Source of the DNA: JAKAWQ01 sp963840545
GTDB lineage: Bacteria > Pseudomonadota > Alphaproteobacteria > Acetobacterales > Acetobacteraceae
Length of the DNA: 64,000 nucleotides
Direction of reading: 5' to 3'
NCBI GenBank assembly: GCA_963840545.1
Contig: CAWIZE010000004.1
Span: 1 to 64,000, forward strand
Of this stretch, positions 1-8,373 are shown piece after piece. Under the pieces are notes generated by a model. That model did no database searches, had not been told where the DNA came from, and saw nothing but the letters and a program-made list of their open reading frames with translations. Every line of letters starts with the position of its first letter. The stretch's first letter is position 1. The position numbers and the translations under genes are program-made.

Positions 1-1718
1 CCCTGTTCCTTTGAAGTTATTGGAGAAGTGCTGGCCCACGTCATAGGCGATGGACAGGAGCCTAGACTCGATACCCTCGATCTCGCGTGCCCTGCTCATC
101 TTACGCTTCAAGTCCGCCCGTTGCTTGTCGGAAAGCCCGCGGGTATGCACTTCGAACCAACGGTCGATCTGACCCTCGTCCACGTCGGTCACGACCTCAC
201 GGCCTTCGTAGAGCAGCGGCACGACAGCCTTGTCGATGACGGCGTCGCGCATCGATACGATGGTTGCACAAGTCGCCAAATTTGGCGAAAGTGCTTTTTT
301 CCTTCTTTGCGATCGGTGTGCCGGTGAACGCGATAAAGCAAGCGTTCGGAAGAACCTCGCGCATCCGTGCATGAAGACTATCGAGATTGCCTAACTGGCT
401 GCGATGGCTCTCGTCGACCAGAACGAAGATTTCAGATGATCGATCAATCACGCGCCGCTTGTTCAGCCCGGCCCGGAATTTGTGGATCAGCGTCGTCACA
501 ACCGGCGTCTTCTCCTCGATCAGCGCAAGGAGATTCTCTCCGGTCGCCGCCCGTTTCGGCTCCTGGCCAGTGGCGCGGAATGTCTTGAGATTTGGTCGTC
601 AAGGTCAGTTCTATCGGTCACGATCAGGATGCGGGCGAGCGGGTCTTTCATCGCGATCGCCTTAGCCAGCATCACCATCGTCAGGCTCTTGCCGGAGCCT
701 TGGGTGTGCCAGACGACGCCCCCCCTTCGCTTACCCGTCTCGTCACGTTCTTCGGTTCGCTTCAGAAGGGATTCGATGGTGGCAATTTGCTGATAGCGGG
801 CGACCTTCTTCTGCGGGCCATCGAACAACATTAGCGGCGCACTAACCGCATAAAGCGTTCTGGCCGGCAGAGGCCAACGATGGTTTCGTCGAGCGGCGTG
901 ACGAAGCGGTGCTCTTCCATCAATCCGTTGTGCCGCTTCATATAGGGCGCAAAGTCGATGGCCACCCGCTTGCTCTCGACGCTATCCAGCGGCCTGTTGA
1001 CGACATCAGCGGTAAAGTCGGCGGGATCCTCGCGTTCCTTCCATGCGCTCCACAGCTTCCGAGGCGTGCCGACGGTGCCGTAGCGCGGATCGTGACTGTT
1101 GGCGGCGAGCAGGAGTTGCGCCGAATAGAACAGCGCGGGCACGCCCTCACCGGTCTTCTGATTGCGGATTTGCTGACTGACACCTTGATCTGACGACACG
1201 TGAGAGGCCTTCACCTCGATCACGCCCAGCGGGATGCCGTTGACGAAAAGCACGAGATCAACGCGGATCGTCGGCCCGCCCGTTTCGCTGACCGTATATT
1301 CGCTGGTGACCTGAAATGTGTTTGCCCGCCAGTCCGACCAGTCAACGAACTTGAACGGCCATTCGCGCGACGTTGCCCCGATGGTTTGTGGAAGAGCGAT
1401 GCCGAGCATGAGGTCATCGGTCACTCGCTCATTGGCACGCACCACGCCCTCGGGGATGCGGTCAGCCAACCGCCGGACGGCGGCGTCAATATTGGCCTCG
1501 GAGAAAGGGTAGACGCGTTCGTCGAGATAGATACGATTGATCCGCGCCAGATCAGCCCGAAGCTGGGTTTCAAGGAATGGCAACGCCCGCCGTCCATCAC
1601 GCCACTGATCGGCCTCGGCGCGCGTGACATAGCGCCACCCGCAATTGATCAACGTGTTGAGTGCTTGAAGCTGTGCGCCACCAGCCTCTGAGGTGGTGAA
1701 TTCGGGTGAGAGGCTCAC
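1..1718 (-). pseudogene. hsdR: Type I restriction enzyme R subunit, frameshifted and cut by the window start
   Basis: This is the motor and nuclease subunit of a Type I restriction enzyme. The first 295 residues (1718 to 831) hold the nuclease core, with D154 followed by E168-V-K170 (a PD-ExK pattern). A second frame (831 to about 590) carries the Walker A segment HTQGSGKS and the segment DRTDLDDQ. A third frame (to about 275) carries VDESHRSQ (DEAD box) and AFTGTPI (motif III). A fourth frame runs off the window. The conserved protein is therefore split by three single-base shifts near 831, 590 and 275, and no stretch between them looks lost. Its ATG overlaps the upstream stop by 4 bases, so it is the last visible gene of the operon. 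True decay and base-call error cannot be told apart here. Confidence 0.88.
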
Positions 1719-3373
1719 GGGGCGCCTCCCCCTCTACCAGCCTTTGGCCCGCGTTTCGCCTTCGTCGTTGTCGGTGCCGGCTTTGCGATCCACGCGAAGG
1801 CACATTTGTAGCCGAGCGCGCGAAGCTCGTTCGCTGCTTGCCGAAAGGTGACGAGGCTGAAGAACGGAAGACGGTTGGCCCCTGTGCCCGCGCCTGAACA
1901 AAGTACCGCATAGACGACGAGATAGTCGGCCTCATGATAGGCCGACCCTGAATCGGCAATCAGTGCCCGATAACCAGTCAACGTCAGAGCGGTCTCCTGC
2001 TCAGCGATCCTGTTCCGAACCTCGTCGCGGAATGTCGCATCAACCTTGAGAACACGGGCCGAAACCGTCCCTTGGTTAAAAAGATGGCTCAGGCGTGACG
2101 ACGAGGTCTGATCTTTCACGTGGATCAAGGCGCGTTGGTCCGAGAGAAAATCGCAGACCTCGATAGGATAGGATGCACCCGTTGGCTTCACCAACTTCCT
2201 GTCCAGGCACAGCAATTTGTGCCCCCCCGTCGCGACGCGGCTGTTGTAGCTTTCTTCGTTGTCATTAGCCACGGCACTCGGCATGGAATACTGTGTGATC
2301 AACGCAAAGAAGGATTCGACGTCAGTCGCAAGACTCTTGTCGATTCGATACCAACGATCTCCTGAGAGCACATACTTCTCGCCGTTCAGGTCCGTCTCGA
2401 AGACGAGGCATTCCTTGATCCGCCAATATTGGCCATCGTCCTTACCCTCGTCATTGCATTCGTGCACCTTGTGATCCGACAAGTGCTCAGTGAGATAGAC
2501 GGGCAGAGTCTTCTCCTTGAGGTCCGCCACGTAGCCGCCGATCTCAAGGTCGGTGTGAATGTTTGAACTGTTGAAGCCCTTGTAGCGGATATGGCGCGCC
2601 TTCTCAGGGTCATAAATAACCGGGTAGGCAAGGTGAAGCGTGTCGGGGATCGCCGTCGCTAAGCTCGAATTGAGTGCGGCCACCAGCACGCCATCTAACT
2701 GGTCAATCATCGCTTTGTCGCGAACGTGCTTGATTTGGTCAATCCAAGCGAAGTTGGCTTTGTAATCGGTCTTGCCGAAGGCGGCGAATGCCTTGGAACA
2801 AACCTGAGGCAGGTCGGAAACGCCCATAACCTTGGTGAGAGTGAGCCCATCACTCCCCGCCACGCGCGTTGCGAAAGTCACGTCCTTCGGTTCCCCGGCG
2901 AGGCCGCGCACGATATCGCGCTCAATATCAATGCTGAATGCCGTCTGGTCAGACCTGCGGGCGGTCTGGGTGCGGCGCGACGTGGTGTTCTCGTCGGGTG
3001 TACGAATATCTGCGCTGCGCAGCTTGTCTGGATCAACAGTATTCAGAACGACACGCAGCCCAAAATCTTGTTCGAATGCATCGGGGTCAAGCTTGACATG
3101 CCCAAGCCCAAACGAGACAGCGAACCAGCGTGCGGATGCTTGAACAAACAAGATGCCATAGGCGGTGGAGTTGTTCAGCTTGGCTTTTTCATCACCGGTC
3201 AAATCGAGAAATTTGGCCCATTTCGGCGTGCCGCCCCCGATCGTGTCGAGAGAGATTTGCGCGCCTTCCAGCTTGGCCCAGGCCGCCAAGTCGACACCTC
3301 CGCGGACACTGTCCGCCGGCTGCTTTCCAGCACGGAGAAGGCGGATGGAAACGGTTTGGGAGTTTTTTGTCAT
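1715..3373 (-). CDS. TIGR04141/DUF6119 family sporadically distributed protein
   Basis: A 552-residue protein. It opens with VSIRLLRAGKQPADSVR and contains GGGTPKWAKFLDLTGDEKAKL, YGILFVQASARWFAVSFGLGH, LSGDRWYRIDK and LIHVKDQTSSSRLSHLFNQG. These, and its length, match my memory of the TIGR04141 (DUF6119) family, a patchily distributed family often found beside restriction-modification genes. Its biochemical role is unknown. The C-terminal tail is basic (KAKRGPKAGRGGG), which would suit nucleic-acid contact, but that is inference. ATGA overlaps on both sides tie it to hsdS and hsdR in one operon. No signal peptide or membrane helix is seen. Confidence 0.75.
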   Translation of the reverse strand: MTKNSQTVSIRLLRAGKQPADSVRGGVDLAAWAKLEGAQISLDTIGGGTPKWAKFLDLTGDEKAKLNNSTAYGILFVQASARWFAVSFGLGHVKLDPDAFEQDFGLRVVLNTVDPDKLRSADIRTPDENTTSRRTQTARRSDQTAFSIDIERDIVRGLAGEPKDVTFATRVAGSDGLTLTKVMGVSDLPQVCSKAFAAFGKTDYKANFAWIDQIKHVRDKAMIDQLDGVLVAALNSSLATAIPDTLHLAYPVIYDPEKARHIRYKGFNSSNIHTDLEIGGYVADLKEKTLPVYLTEHLSDHKVHECNDEGKDDGQYWRIKECLVFETDLNGEKYVLSGDRWYRIDKSLATDVESFFALITQYSMPSAVANDNEESYNSRVATGGHKLLCLDRKLVKPTGASYPIEVCDFLSDQRALIHVKDQTSSSRLSHLFNQGTVSARVLKVDATFRDEVRNRIAEQETALTLTGYRALIADSGSAYHEADYLVVYAVLCSGAGTGANRLPFFSLVTFRQAANELRALGYKCAFAWIAKPAPTTTKAKRGPKAGRGGGAP

Positions 3374-4638
3374 AAAGAACCCCCAACGAGCGCGGATTGA
3401 GGCCCCAGAGCAGTTGGATCGAACCGATCATCGAGCCGCCATTCGCCCGTCAGCAGCTTTTGCATCAGGCCGCGCTTTTGGTTGCGAAACGTCTCGGCTT
3501 GCTCGGCGAGCCCTTCAATCTCCGCGTCTTCTGTATCGAGAATGGCGGCTATCCATTCTTGAAGCCGCAACGAGGGGAGATAGATTTCTGCCTGCTCGAT
3601 GGCGTCCAGCGTTAAGCCAAAGCGCACGACACCGTTTGCCAGACGGCTGAACTGCCAACGCATGGCGCGATGACGCATCGCCTGTGCGATGAAAGGTCCG
3701 TGCGCCACACCGTCCCGAGCGCGGGCGATAGCGAGATGATAACCGCAAACAAGGTTGTCTATGTCTTCAGCGACCAGCGCGGGTTCCGCAATTTCTTCCG
3801 ATGTCTCGGAGTCTTTTGTGAACACCACATCGTGCTTGCGCAGGCTGTTACAGGCAATTTCGCTCCGCGAAGCGGTCGCCCGCATGAAATCGAGGTTCGA
3901 GGTGATGCGCGAATGATGGAAGACGTCCATGTAGTTGCAGAGCAGCACGGGCGCTTCGTCGGCTCGCGATTTTTTGTCGACGCCGCTGAACCAGACATTG
4001 GCGGCCCCCAAGAAGGGCCGCTTCGGCAGATTGGTGAACAGCTTTTGCAACAACGCCTCCTTCCGCCGCCGCTTGGCCGCGATCAGACGTTCGGTTTGTT
4101 TGACGGCCTGACCCCAAGCATTGAGCACGGCCACGATGCGCTGTTGTTCGGGGAGTGGCGGGACAACAATTGGCATCTCCTTCAACTGCGTTGAGTTGAT
4201 GCTCGCGAGGTTGGTTGTCTGCTTCGAACAACTCAAAAAATAGCGTTTGCCCGCCGCGCTTTCACAATACGCGGCAAGGAATGAAGGCAGAATTCGCTTC
4301 TGGTCCGGACGGACGGCGAATACATGGTTTTGATGAAGGCATGGCGCAATCGCCCCCTCCCAAACGGCTCCGCGCCCAAGTTTGTCGAAGTCACCCCCTT
4401 CGGTCATCAGCACATCGCCGCGCTGCAAGGAATATCGTGAGACTTGATTCTGGCTGACGGTGATGTACTTAATTTCCGAAAGATCGATATGGCCGTCTTG
4501 CACATTGGCAACACGCAGGTAGGGCAGCCGTACAGGGGTATCGTGCTCAGGTTCACCGTTAACGGCGACTCCTGTTTGGATGTGGGCGATTTCGTCCAGC
4601 CCAATGGTTTCCCACTGGCCACATTTAGGAAGGCTCAT
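3370..4638 (-). CDS. hsdS: Type I restriction-modification specificity subunit S
   Basis: This is the DNA-recognition subunit that directs both HsdM and HsdR. Of two in-frame starts I chose the ATG at 4638, because it overlaps the previous stop (ATGA) and gives MSLPKCGQWETIGLDEIAHIQ, a normal first target-recognition-domain opening. The protein is 422 residues with two such domains. The first ends in LPEQQRIVAVLNAWGQAVKQTERLIAAKRRRKEALLQKLF, the usual helical connector. The second ends in a related helix (RNQKRGLMQKLLTGEWRL). Full length therefore means a bipartite recognition sequence. The longer frame back to 4710 would run into the GIY-YIG gene and is rejected. Confidence 0.9.
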   Translation of the reverse strand: MSLPKCGQWETIGLDEIAHIQTGVAVNGEPEHDTPVRLPYLRVANVQDGHIDLSEIKYITVSQNQVSRYSLQRGDVLMTEGGDFDKLGRGAVWEGAIAPCLHQNHVFAVRPDQKRILPSFLAAYCESAAGKRYFLSCSKQTTNLASINSTQLKEMPIVVPPLPEQQRIVAVLNAWGQAVKQTERLIAAKRRRKEALLQKLFTNLPKRPFLGAANVWFSGVDKKSRADEAPVLLCNYMDVFHHSRITSNLDFMRATASRSEIACNSLRKHDVVFTKDSETSEEIAEPALVAEDIDNLVCGYHLAIARARDGVAHGPFIAQAMRHRAMRWQFSRLANGVVRFGLTLDAIEQAEIYLPSLRLQEWIAAILDTEDAEIEGLAEQAETFRNQKRGLMQKLLTGEWRLDDRFDPTALGPQSALVGGSL

Positions 4639-5597
4639 ACCCTGCCCCCGTCGCCAATCCGGCGCTTGCGCCAGTCGCCATACGTCTGGTCGGTGGTTGC
4701 ATGTTTCCAATAGCGGTTGCCGCTGACATTGCCGCCATAGACGACGCCCGCCGCGCCGGAGGGAGAGTCGAACGCAGTATCAGCCGAGAAACGCAGAAAC
4801 TTCACATCCTCCCCAGGCTGCAAAATTCCGTCGGCGATGAGCTGCGCGCGGCGGCGCTTCAGCCCCTCGCCGCAACTCGGCACTTCCTGCCGCTTGGCGA
4901 GCGAACCAGCGAGAACGACAAACTCGTCGCTGGCCTCGCGCGCCTTGGCGTCAGTGCCCGACTCGGTGAAGGTGAAGAGCGCATCGATCTCGGCATTCAC
5001 CGGCGAGGCAGTTCTCTCGCCTTCATCAGCGCGGGCCGGCGCGCCCGCATCGTGCCCCGCTGGCCGCAGCACATCAAAGCCCAGCACCGGCAGTAGGATT
5101 TCAATCTCGTCCAGCACCCTCTCCATATCGGCGATTTCCGGCTCCGGGAGCCCCTTGAACGGCGGCTCGGTGCCGTTGACCAATTTGGCGCGGCCCGCAC
5201 CACGAATGGCCGCGATGATCCGGCTTTCCAGATAGCGCCCATGCGCCTTGGTGAGGTTTTCGTCTTTTGAGACGATCAGGACCGCGCGAGTGAAAAACTC
5301 CTTCGCCTCGTCCGCGTCATGCGCCGCGAGGCGGGTCTTAACCTGGTCGCCCTCGCCGACATAGACCAACTGGCGCCCGGGCAGATCCGGATCGGGTCCG
5401 ACCAGGAGATAGATGCCCGTTCGCGCCGCCTCTTCGCGGCGGATGAGTTCCGGCAGTGCGGTGCGCGAAGCGACGGCTGCACGCACCGAAGAGATGCCAA
5501 GCTCCGCCGTGATCACACCGGAGGGCGTGCCGTCGGCGAGGTAGAGTTTCAGTGTTCGGCCGCGACGGCTGGCCGCTCGGGAAGGAGTCTCAGACAT
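4635..5597 (-). CDS. GIY-YIG nuclease-fold protein with C-terminal DUF4357
   Basis: A 320-residue protein. Residues about 60-150 match a GIY-YIG domain: GIYLLVG at 61-67 and YVGEGDQVKTRL at 79-90, followed by a helix with RYLESRII carrying a plausible catalytic glutamate. Residues about 230-305 read as DUF4357 (LKRRRAQLIADGIL then FDSPSGAAGVVYGGNVSGNRYWK). Proteins of this architecture are known beside Type I restriction-modification genes, but I know of no established role. It sits between hsdM (8-base overlap) and hsdS (4-base overlap), so it is co-translated with the modification enzyme. It could be an auxiliary nuclease or a DNA-binding partner. Confidence 0.85.
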   Translation of the reverse strand: MSETPSRAASRRGRTLKLYLADGTPSGVITAELGISSVRAAVASRTALPELIRREEAARTGIYLLVGPDPDLPGRQLVYVGEGDQVKTRLAAHDADEAKEFFTRAVLIVSKDENLTKAHGRYLESRIIAAIRGAGRAKLVNGTEPPFKGLPEPEIADMERVLDEIEILLPVLGFDVLRPAGHDAGAPARADEGERTASPVNAEIDALFTFTESGTDAKAREASDEFVVLAGSLAKRQEVPSCGEGLKRRRAQLIADGILQPGEDVKFLRFSADTAFDSPSGAAGVVYGGNVSGNRYWKHATTDQTYGDWRKRRIGDGGRV

Positions 5598-7143
5598 CGA
5601 TGCCCAGCTCCTTCAGATAGAAATTCATCTTTTCGCGCGTCTCGGCGAGTTGGCTTTCGAGATCACGGATTTCATTCTGGACGGCTTGCAGATCAACCTC
5701 CGGCTCGGGCTCGAAGGTATCGACATAGCGGGGAATATTCAGGTTGAACCCGTTCGCCTCGATCTCTTCGAAAGTTGCCTTGTGCGAGTACCGCTCTAGC
5801 TCAGTCCGCGTGCGATAGGTGTCGATGATCTTGCCAACGTCGGCATCCCGCAACCGGTTCTGCTTCTTGCCCGACTCGAAATCGCGGCTCGCATCGATGA
5901 AGAGGATGTCGCGCTCATGCGACCGTAGGCCACCCGCCTCGCGCGCCTTGTCGAATACCATGATGCAGACGGGAATGCCGGTCGTGGGGAAGAGCTGCGC
6001 CGGCAGGCCGACCACCGCATCCAGCACATTGTCACGGATGAGCTTTTCCCGAATTTTCCCTTCTGTCCCGGACCGGAACAGCACGCCATGCGGCGCCACA
6101 ACAGCCATGCGTCCGGTTGTCGGTCGCGTGATGCTCAGCATGTGGAGGACAAAGCCATAGTCGCCGCGGCTCTTGGGAGGCATGTGCGGCGTAAAGCGCT
6201 TGTACGGATCGGTCTTGGTGTCCTCGTCCCACCATTTATCGAGGCTGAACGGGGGATTGGCGACCACGACATCGAATCGCATCAGGTGATCGCTCTCGAT
6301 CAGGGTCGGCGAGTTGAGCGTGTCGCACCAGTCGATTCGAGCACCGTCCTGCTTGTGCAAAAGCATATTCAATCGGGCGAGGGCGCGCGTTTGGCCATTC
6401 GACTCCTGACCAAACAGCTGGAAATTGCCGTCATCAACTTCATCGCCCGCGCGTAAGAGCAGCGAGCCAGACCCGCAGGCCGGATCGCAAATGCGGTCGC
6501 CCGACTTCGGATGAGCGAGTTTGGCGACGACTTCCGATACCTTGCGTGGCGTAAAGAATTCACCAGCTTTCTTGCCGGCGTCTGAAGCGAACCTCTCGAT
6601 CAAGAAGATGTAGGCATCACCCAAGATATCTTCGGAGGTGTCGCCGAGATCCAGCCCGGGTTTGGCGAAATCCTCCAACAGCGTCTTGAGCCGGCGGTTG
6701 CGATCTTTCGTCTGACCAAGATTGGTCTCAGAGTTGAAGTCGATCGCACGGAACAGACCGCCGAGTTTGCCCTCGTTGGCTTTCTCGATGGCGTCGAGCG
6801 CGATATTGATCAGCTCGCCAATGTTGTCGCGCGTGCGGCGCTCGTAGAGGCTGTAGAAGTCTCCGAGAAAGCTTTCCTCAACCTCGTTAGTCTTGGCATT
6901 TTTTAGCTCGACAGTGGGCAGCTTGAAGCGCTCCCGATCCAGGCGGCGCTGAATGCGGATCTCGTCGCCGCGATATTCGCGCCGGAACTCTTCAACGTGC
7001 TTCCGGCGCACATCGCTGATGTATTTGAGGAACAGTGCGGTGAGAACATAGTCCTTGTATTGCGTAGCATCGACCGCTCCCCGAAACGTATCGCAGGCGC
7101 GCCAGACCGCTGAAAGAATGTCATCTTGTCGAAGGGCGGTCAT
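5590..7143 (-). CDS. hsdM: Type I restriction-modification N6-adenine methyltransferase subunit M
   Basis: This subunit transfers a methyl group from S-adenosylmethionine to adenine in the site chosen by HsdS. The 517 residues show the HsdM N-terminal helical domain (LTALFLKYISDVR near 35-46), the cofactor motif DPACGSGSLL at 220-229 and the catalytic NPPF at 296-299. The C-terminus ends in a coiled helix (LQAVQNEIRDLESQLAETREKM) that normally docks HsdS. Length is normal and the frame is intact, so methylation could work even if hsdR does not. It overlaps the upstream half-hsdS by ATGA. Confidence 0.95.
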   Translation of the reverse strand: MTALRQDDILSAVWRACDTFRGAVDATQYKDYVLTALFLKYISDVRRKHVEEFRREYRGDEIRIQRRLDRERFKLPTVELKNAKTNEVEESFLGDFYSLYERRTRDNIGELINIALDAIEKANEGKLGGLFRAIDFNSETNLGQTKDRNRRLKTLLEDFAKPGLDLGDTSEDILGDAYIFLIERFASDAGKKAGEFFTPRKVSEVVAKLAHPKSGDRICDPACGSGSLLLRAGDEVDDGNFQLFGQESNGQTRALARLNMLLHKQDGARIDWCDTLNSPTLIESDHLMRFDVVVANPPFSLDKWWDEDTKTDPYKRFTPHMPPKSRGDYGFVLHMLSITRPTTGRMAVVAPHGVLFRSGTEGKIREKLIRDNVLDAVVGLPAQLFPTTGIPVCIMVFDKAREAGGLRSHERDILFIDASRDFESGKKQNRLRDADVGKIIDTYRTRTELERYSHKATFEEIEANGFNLNIPRYVDTFEPEPEVDLQAVQNEIRDLESQLAETREKMNFYLKELGIDV

Positions 7144-7733
7144 ACTGGGCTCCTTGAGGGGTGGGCCTTCACATCCGCCGCGCTAATCGATTGCGCGACA
7201 ATTTCGCGGCCGAAGAACGATTTGAGCTCGCTGAGCTTTCTAAGTAAGCGGGCCTCGGTTTCGAAAGAAAACGCCAAGCCGGCAATCAGAACCTGAGTGT
7301 GCATCGGCGGAAGCGGAACGGGGGTCTTCTCCAGGGCATCCTTCGGAAGCCGGGCCAAGCCACTTCCTTGCTTACCAACCGCGAAGAGGGACTGTGTGGC
7401 GGGGAGGTCGAGAAATGCCGCAAGGTATTGCGGATTAACCCTCACTCTATTTGGGCGCACCAGGTAGAGATCGAGCGAGACGAATGCACCCAACATTGTA
7501 TCGTTCGCGAGGCATACATCGGTGGTGGCGCCTCGCGCCCCAACAATCAGATCGCCTTCTTCGAGAGCCAGCGCGCGAGCAACTGCCGGGGCGTCGCCAG
7601 CAACGAGCGCCGGACGCTTTCCGGCCTTCACATCCGACAAGTCCGATAGCCGCACGAAGCGCGCAGGTCCGCCACGGGTCTCCTGGACCGAGACCCCCGA
7701 CAGCACGCTTGCAATGTCTCTCAGTTCGAGCAT
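7140..7733 (-). CDS. Half-size HsdS-like protein with one target-recognition domain
   Basis: The first gene of the restriction operon, 197 residues. It has the fold signature of a single S-subunit half: LRDIASVLSGVSV at the start, GDLIVGARGAT in the middle, then LARLPKDALEKTPVPLPPMHTQ, and a final helix FETEARLLRKLSELKSFFGREIV matching the S-subunit spacer. A full HsdS also exists downstream, so this is either a second specificity protein acting as a homodimer or an accessory factor. The start codon lies 6 bases after a strong -10 box, so the message is probably leaderless. Confidence 0.75.
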   Translation of the reverse strand: MLELRDIASVLSGVSVQETRGGPARFVRLSDLSDVKAGKRPALVAGDAPAVARALALEEGDLIVGARGATTDVCLANDTMLGAFVSLDLYLVRPNRVRVNPQYLAAFLDLPATQSLFAVGKQGSGLARLPKDALEKTPVPLPPMHTQVLIAGLAFSFETEARLLRKLSELKSFFGREIVAQSISAADVKAHPSRSPV

Positions 7734-7738
7734 TCCTC

Positions 7739-7767
7739 ATACTACAAAACACCAGCGAGCGGGTCAA
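7739..7767 (-). promoter_or_regulatory. Sigma-70-type promoter of the restriction operon
   Basis: On the minus strand TTGACC (7767-7762) is followed after exactly 17 bases by TAGTAT (7744-7739). The -35 box matches consensus at five of six positions and the -10 box at four of six. Initiation about 7 bases beyond would fall on or next to the A of the ATG at 7733, giving a leaderless or nearly leaderless mRNA. Confidence 0.65.
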
Positions 7768-7769
7768 CT

Positions 7770-7792
7770 TAATTCGAGGCCGCCTCTAATTA
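7770..7792. promoter_or_regulatory. Palindrome just upstream of the restriction promoter, candidate operator
   Basis: TAATTCGAGGC and GCCTCTAATTA form 11-base arms with one mismatch and a one-base centre. The palindrome ends two bases before the -35 box of the operon, where an activator or repressor could act. No regulator gene is visible next to it, and the one-base centre makes an RNA hairpin terminator unlikely. Confidence 0.45.
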
Positions 7793-7828
7793 TTTTTGTC
7801 CCATGGGCGCGCGGCGGTCGGTCGCGTC

Positions 7829-7895
7829 GCGGACGCGATTGGTCGGACGCATTGGCCGAGCAATTGCGCGATCAGTGGCTCGATCGCGTGTCCGC
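7829..7895. repeat. Inverted repeat in the gap between the restriction operon and tRNA-Gly
   Basis: GCGGACGCGAT at 7829-7839 is mirrored by ATCGCGTGTCCGC at 7883-7895 (two extra bases in the second arm) around about 43 bases. The gap from 7734 to 8103 otherwise holds only the promoter, the palindrome and the tRNA terminator. I see no convincing gene in it. Confidence 0.4.
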
Positions 7896-8051
7896 GGCGT
7901 GGGGCTAATGAGGGCGTACTCTGGGCTACGAGGTTCGCTGGCGCGTACAACCACGTTTCCGCCCATCCTACCGCCCGCTACGGCATTCTATGGTTTTCTG
8001 CTCAAACCTTAGAAACCGCTCAGAACAAAGGAGGAAGGGCGCTCTCTAAGC

Positions 8052-8074
8052 AAAAACGGCCCCGAAGGACCGTC
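8052..8074 (-). terminator. Rho-independent terminator of tRNA-Gly
   Basis: Read on the minus strand, ACGGTCC-TTCG-GGGCCGT makes a seven-pair stem (one G-T) with a stable TTCG loop, followed at once by a run of T. It lies about 30 bases after the tRNA 3' end. Confidence 0.8.
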
Positions 8075-8103
8075 TTTAACAGCTTGAAATCTATAAGACA
8101 TTT

Positions 8104-8178
8104 TGGAGCGGGCGAAGGGATTCGAACCCTCGACCCCAACCTTGGCAAGGTTGTGCTCTACCCCTGAGCTACGCCCGC
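8104..8178 (-). tRNA. tRNA-Gly (anticodon GCC)
   Basis: The minus strand starts GCGGGCG and ends CGCCCGC-T-CCA, so the acceptor stem is perfect and CCA is encoded. The D arm reads GCTCAGGGGTAGAGC, the anticodon loop TTGCCAA holds GCC, and the T arm is GAGGGTTCGAATCCCTT. Its 3' end faces the restriction island, the usual orientation for island integration at a tRNA. Confidence 0.97.
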
Positions 8179-8373
8179 ACCCGCAAGACCGGCCCCAATC
8201 TTTGGGCCACCGTCTTTAGGCAACCGCCAACACCTTGGCAAGCAACCTCCGCCCCGCTTGCCGGGCCTGACCCCAGCCGGACCCCAAACCGGCCGCTTCG
8301 TTTCCCTCCTTGTCCGGCGCGTGGAATCCATCATTTATGCGCCATCGCTCCCACGGACCCCGGGACCTTCGCC

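Noticed and set aside
7770..7792. Palindrome before the restriction promoter as a plus-strand terminator (a T-run follows)
   Set aside because: The centre is one base, so a hairpin would lose several pairs, and no plus-strand gene leads into it.
7796..8167. Plus-strand frames across the tRNA-Gly gap
   Set aside because: They run through the tRNA gene in antisense and show no protein family features.
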